From the NCBI GenBank assembly GCA_947463105.1, contig CANHSD010000110.1:1-9550 (forward strand): a stretch of DNA of 9,550 nucleotides. Reading direction: 5' to 3'. The notes under the pieces are model-generated. The model was given only the letters and a program-made list of their open reading frames with translations, was not told the origin of the DNA and made no database searches. Positions 6,239 through 9,550 of the stretch are shown here, one piece after another; the stretch's first letter is position 1, and each line of letters begins with the position of its first letter. The translations under genes and the position numbers were made by a program. Origin of the DNA: Chitinophagaceae bacterium. GTDB taxonomy: Bacteria; Bacteroidota; Bacteroidia; Chitinophagales; Chitinophagaceae.

Positions 6239-9200
6239 ATGAAGCAAAAAAAATACTGGCAGAGTTTCGGTGAACTGAAAAACAGTGAAAATTTCCAGGA
6301 AAGAACCCAGGATGAATTTGGTGAAGACCTGACTACTGGTGATCAGGACAATGGACTGCTTGAATCAAAAGCGCCCCGAAGGGACTTCCTTAAATACCTC
6401 GGATTCAGCACTGCTGCAGCCGCCGCTGCCGCCAGTTGTGAAATGCCTATCAAAAAGAGCATTCCATATTTGAACAAGCCTGATACCATCACTCCAGGTA
6501 TTCCCAATTATTATGCAACTACCTATGTATTGGATGGAGATGCCATACCGGTTGTAGCAAAGGTCATGGATGGCAGGCCCATCAAGATCGAAGGAAACGA
6601 TCTTTCTACCATTACCAATGGCGGTACATCTGCCCGTGTGCAGGCTTCAGTCTTGGGCGTTTATGACACCGCACGCCTCCGTTACCCCCTCGCCAACGGC
6701 AAGGAGGTAAGTACATTTGATGCATTTGATAAATTGGTTGCAGATGCCATGGCAGGAACCGGTGGAAAACCAACCGTTCTCCTGACCGAAACCATCAACT
6801 CTGTTACCACCAAGAATATTATTGCAGCATTTTTGGCCAAGCAACCCGGATCACGTCATATTCAATATGATGCCATTTCTTCCAGTGGTTTGCTGAATGC
6901 CAATGCCGCTTCTTTTGGAAAGAGGGCCATCCCTTCTTACCAGTTCAACGCAGCCAAGACCATCGTCAGCCTTGGTGCTGATTTTCTTGGAACATGGTTG
7001 AGCCCGGTTGAATACGCCCGCCAGTACGCTGCAGGCAGAAAGATCAACCAGAAGAATCCTGAGATGAGCAAGCATATTCAGTTTGAAAGCATGCTCAGCC
7101 TTACTGGTGCCAATGCAGATGATCGCTATGTTCACCTTCCTTCAGAGGCGGGTGCCGTGGCCTTGAATATCTATGCAGCCCTTGGTGGTGCAGTGGCTGC
7201 TCCATCATTGTCTGACGATCGCCTTAAAAAAGGCATCCAGCAGGCTGTTGCCTCATTGAAAGCCTCAGGTGCCGCTTCGCTTGTTGTGAGCGGAAGCAAT
7301 GATGCCAATGTTCAGTTGGTTGTCAATGCCATCAACCAGCTCCTCGGTGCTTATGGCACCACTATCGATTGGGGTACTACATTGAATACCCGTCAGGGAG
7401 ATGATGCTGCAATGGTCCAGCTCGTTCAGGAAATGAACGAAGGAAAGATCGGCGCCTTGTTGATCCATGGCGTGAATCCTGCGTACGATTATTTTGATGC
7501 GAAGAAATTTGAATCAGGATTGTCAAAAGTGGCCGTTTCTGTTTCTTTCAATGATAGGGAAGATGAAACAACTTCACTTTGCAAGTTTGCCATTCCAGAC
7601 CATCATTTCCTTGAAAGCTGGGGTGATGCTGAAATGAAATCAGGCTACCTGAGCTTCATCCAGCCTACCATCGCTCCATTGTTCAAGACAAGGGCTTTCC
7701 AGACTTCCTTGTTGAAGTGGTCTGGAGATGCAACTTCTTACGGAGATCATTTCAAACAATACTGGCTCGGAAAATTCGGCTCACAGGCTGCCTGGGACAA
7801 AGCCCTTCAGGATGGTGTGGTTGAAACCCCTGCTGCCGCTGCTTCCGGAAGTTATAATGGTGCAGCCCTTGCTGCTGCTGCCTCCGCTATTGCTGCTGCA
7901 AAACCTGCTGCAGGAATGGAAATCGTGGTTTATCCGAAAGTGGCCATCGGTGCGGGCAAGGAAGCCAATAACCCATGGTTGCAGGAAATGCCCGATCCTA
8001 TCACAAAGGCCACCTGGGACAACTACGCAATCATTTCTTATGGAACTGCGAAAGAACTCGGTATCCTTGTGGATGACAACTATGAGGTTGAAGTAACCAA
8101 GCCTGTCATTGCTGTAAAGGTGGGTGGAAAGGAAATGAAGTTGCCTATACTCGTTATTCCTGGCATGCACAAGAATGTAATCGCGCTTGCCCTTGGTTAT
8201 GGCCGCTCTGAGAAATCAGGACGTGCTGCCGCCAATGTTGGTCAAAATGCTTTCCCGCTTGTAGGCTTCGATGGAAAATCTTTTGTTTACAGCGCTGCTG
8301 GCGTAACCGTAGCAAAAACCAATGAAACCTTCAAACTCGCTTATACCCAAACGCATAACCAATACGAGGGCCGCGACGAAGTAGTGCGCGAGTTCTCTTT
8401 GGTTGATTTCAAGAAGAACCCAACTGTATTGGCTGACGACAGGCACAAGCTTGTTGAGGACTATGCAAAAAACACCAATGACTACGCTGCAGAAGGAACG
8501 CTTTACCCAAGCCATCCTTATCCAGGTCCGAAATGGGGAATGAGCATCGACCTCAATACCTGTATCGGTTGTGGAGCATGTACGGTGGCCTGTACTTCAG
8601 AAAACAACGTTGCAGTTGTAGGTAAATCTGAAGTGATGCGCGCTCATGAAATGCACTGGCTCCGTATCGACAGGTATTTTGCTACTTTCCGTGATGATTC
8701 AGGTGCAGATAATCTCGATGACCTGAACGTAGTGTTCATGCCTATGCTTTGCCAACACTGTGACAACGCTCCATGTGAGAACGTTTGCCCGGTGAATGCC
8801 ACCAACCACAGCAGCGAGGGCCTCAACCAAATGACATACAACCGTTGTATCGGTACACGTTATTGTGCCAACAACTGTCCTTATAAAGTAAGGCGTTTCA
8901 ACTGGGCTGATTACATGGGAGCAGATAGCTTCGCGGACAACCAGAAGGGTATATTGGATGATTCAGTGATGATGATGAACGACGATCTTACCAGGATGGT
9001 ATTGAACCCAGACGTAACCGTAAGGTCTCGTGGTGTGATCGAAAAATGTTCTTTCTGTGTACAACGTTTGCAAGAAGGCAAGTTGAAGGCAAAGAAGGCC
9101 AACAGGCCGCTTGAAACTGGTGCTGATGGCAAGTGGGATATCAAAACCGCCTGTCAGCAAGCTTGTCCTACCAACGCCATTGTCTTCGGTAATGTAAACG

Positions 9201-9436
9201 ACAAGAAAAGCCCGATCAGCGTGATCCGCAACGAGGAACAAACAAACAGGGTATTCTATACACTGGAGCAGATCCACGTATTGCCCAATGTGAGCTACCT
9301 CGCGAAGATCAGGAATACCGACAGGCATGTGGGTGTTTCCGAAGAAGCCCACCATGAGGCAGCACCTGCAGCAGCAGGTGAGCACAAGGTGGAAGGCGCG
9401 CACAAGGAAGAAAAGAAAGCTGAAGCAGCACATTAA
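6239..9436 (+). CDS. actB: ActB: molybdopterin-oxidoreductase-like/ferredoxin fusion subunit of alternative complex III
   Basis: The protein has 1065 aa. The N-terminus fits the extended Tat-signal type of this family (YWQSFGEL, then R47-R-D-F-L-K52, an Ala-rich stretch, then ASC67), so it is exported folded. C67 sits where a lipoprotein cysteine would be. Residues about 75-740 are a molybdopterin-oxidoreductase-like domain lacking the N-terminal CxxC Fe-S motif, consistent with the cofactor-free B1 domain of ACIII. Residues about 760-1010 are the NrfC/DmsB-like B2 domain with 15 cysteines: 775/778/781/785, 838/841/846/850, 870/876/880 and 937/940/972/976. That predicts three [4Fe-4S] and one [3Fe-4S] cluster, because the 870 group has T873 in place of a cysteine (CIGTRYCANNCP). 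Oddities are an Ala-rich segment at 531-559 and a charged His/Glu/Ala/Lys tail (about 1034-1065). It relays electrons from quinol at ActC to ActA. Confidence 0.97.
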   Translation: MKQKKYWQSFGELKNSENFQERTQDEFGEDLTTGDQDNGLLESKAPRRDFLKYLGFSTAAAAAAASCEMPIKKSIPYLNKPDTITPGIPNYYATTYVLDGDAIPVVAKVMDGRPIKIEGNDLSTITNGGTSARVQASVLGVYDTARLRYPLANGKEVSTFDAFDKLVADAMAGTGGKPTVLLTETINSVTTKNIIAAFLAKQPGSRHIQYDAISSSGLLNANAASFGKRAIPSYQFNAAKTIVSLGADFLGTWLSPVEYARQYAAGRKINQKNPEMSKHIQFESMLSLTGANADDRYVHLPSEAGAVALNIYAALGGAVAAPSLSDDRLKKGIQQAVASLKASGAASLVVSGSNDANVQLVVNAINQLLGAYGTTIDWGTTLNTRQGDDAAMVQLVQEMNEGKIGALLIHGVNPAYDYFDAKKFESGLSKVAVSVSFNDREDETTSLCKFAIPDHHFLESWGDAEMKSGYLSFIQPTIAPLFKTRAFQTSLLKWSGDATSYGDHFKQYWLGKFGSQAAWDKALQDGVVETPAAAASGSYNGAALAAAASAIAAAKPAAGMEIVVYPKVAIGAGKEANNPWLQEMPDPITKATWDNYAIISYGTAKELGILVDDNYEVEVTKPVIAVKVGGKEMKLPILVIPGMHKNVIALALGYGRSEKSGRAAANVGQNAFPLVGFDGKSFVYSAAGVTVAKTNETFKLAYTQTHNQYEGRDEVVREFSLVDFKKNPTVLADDRHKLVEDYAKNTNDYAAEGTLYPSHPYPGPKWGMSIDLNTCIGCGACTVACTSENNVAVVGKSEVMRAHEMHWLRIDRYFATFRDDSGADNLDDLNVVFMPMLCQHCDNAPCENVCPVNATNHSSEGLNQMTYNRCIGTRYCANNCPYKVRRFNWADYMGADSFADNQKGILDDSVMMMNDDLTRMVLNPDVTVRSRGVIEKCSFCVQRLQEGKLKAKKANRPLETGADGKWDIKTACQQACPTNAIVFGNVNDKKSPISVIRNEEQTNRVFYTLEQIHVLPNVSYLAKIRNTDRHVGVSEEAHHEAAPAAAGEHKVEGAHKEEKKAEAAH

Positions 9437-9461
9437 TAAAGAAAGCAGGGAAATCTCATAA

Positions 9462-9476
9462 ATGAGCAACGCATGA
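9462..9476 (+). other. Four-codon mini-ORF overlapping the actC start (ATGA)
   Basis: ATG AGC AAC GCA TGA at 9462-9476 encodes MSNA and its TGA overlaps the actC ATG (9473) by four bases. Such overlap could allow ribosome re-initiation onto actC, but an ATG in AT-rich spacer can arise by chance. No clear Shine-Dalgarno sequence precedes either start. Confidence 0.2.
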
Positions 9477-9550
9477 GTGTTACAAAGTACGAATCACAGT
9501 TAAGGGAACCATTGGTAAATGGCAACAAGACCTATGGTCAGGTCACTCAC
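9473..9550 (+). CDS. actC: ActC: NrfD/PsrC-family membrane subunit of alternative complex III, N-terminal 26 codons
   Basis: The ATG at 9473 opens a frame of 26 codons to the right edge, starting MSVTKYESQLREPLV and continuing NGNKTYGQVTH. The REPLV-x-GNKTY-x-x-VT segment is the characteristic amphipathic start of ACIII NrfD-like subunits. These are polytopic inner-membrane proteins holding the quinol-binding site that feeds electrons to the ActB clusters. The gene begins 36 nt after the actB stop, in the standard act order. The membrane helices lie outside the window, so the call rests on this short N-terminus plus context. Confidence 0.85.
   Translation, partial: MSVTKYESQLREPLVNGNKTYGQVTH

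Noticed and set aside
6239..9436. ActB as a catalytic molybdenum enzyme (for example polysulfide, nitrate or DMSO reductase)
   Set aside because: The N-terminal Fe-S motif of catalytic molybdopterin subunits is missing, the catalytic-like and ferredoxin domains are fused, and the flanking ActA and ActC fit alternative complex III.
8963..9469. Minus-strand open frame (168 codons) opposite the end of ActB
   Set aside because: It is antisense to the conserved Fe-S cluster motifs of ActB, with no recognisable protein family in its translation.

Overview
The window looks like chromosomal DNA from a member of the Bacteroidota, most likely the Chitinophagales/Sphingobacteriales side. Four observations support this: a full-length set of alternative complex III (ACIII) genes in the order typical of the phylum; a Bacteroidota-type promoter (TTG, then TAnnTTTG) in front of them; absence of convincing Shine-Dalgarno sequences; and exported proteins whose predicted signal-peptidase sites are all followed by glutamine. 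No mobile element, CRISPR array, tRNA or rRNA was seen.

The window splits at a divergent intergenic region (about 4693-4933). Leftward on the minus strand are five genes. First is a fusion of a small two-helix membrane domain (resembling DUF6787) to a phosphoribosylglycinamide formyltransferase (PurN/GART) domain. Second is a secreted protein of unknown function with an N-terminal carboxypeptidase-regulatory-like beta domain. Then come three exported hydrolases: a serine beta-lactamase-family hydrolase, an M19 (renal-type) dipeptidase that starts 3 nt after it, and the N-terminal part of a penicillin-acylase-family (S45) Ntn-hydrolase running off the left edge. The three hydrolases are tightly packed and probably cotranscribed; all three families cleave amide bonds, and all include members acting on beta-lactams or small acylated/dipeptide substrates.

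Rightward on the plus strand is the start of the ACIII operon, the quinol:cytochrome c/oxidase oxidoreductase that replaces the bc1 complex. It begins with a six-heme ActA (a monoheme cytochrome c domain, two membrane helices, then a pentaheme domain). Next is a 1065-residue ActB (a cofactor-less molybdopterin-oxidoreductase-like domain fused to a four-cluster ferredoxin domain, with a Tat signal). The first 26 codons of ActC (NrfD/PsrC family quinol-binding membrane subunit) reach the right edge. These subunits pass electrons from membrane quinol through the ActB Fe-S wire to the ActA hemes and on to a terminal oxidase.

I found no clear new multi-gene system. The most unusual items are the membrane-anchored PurN fusion and the three-hydrolase operon. 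Smaller points are a pair of mutually exclusive hairpins in the leader of the serine hydrolase and the complete adherence of the exported proteins to the glutamine-after-cleavage pattern.
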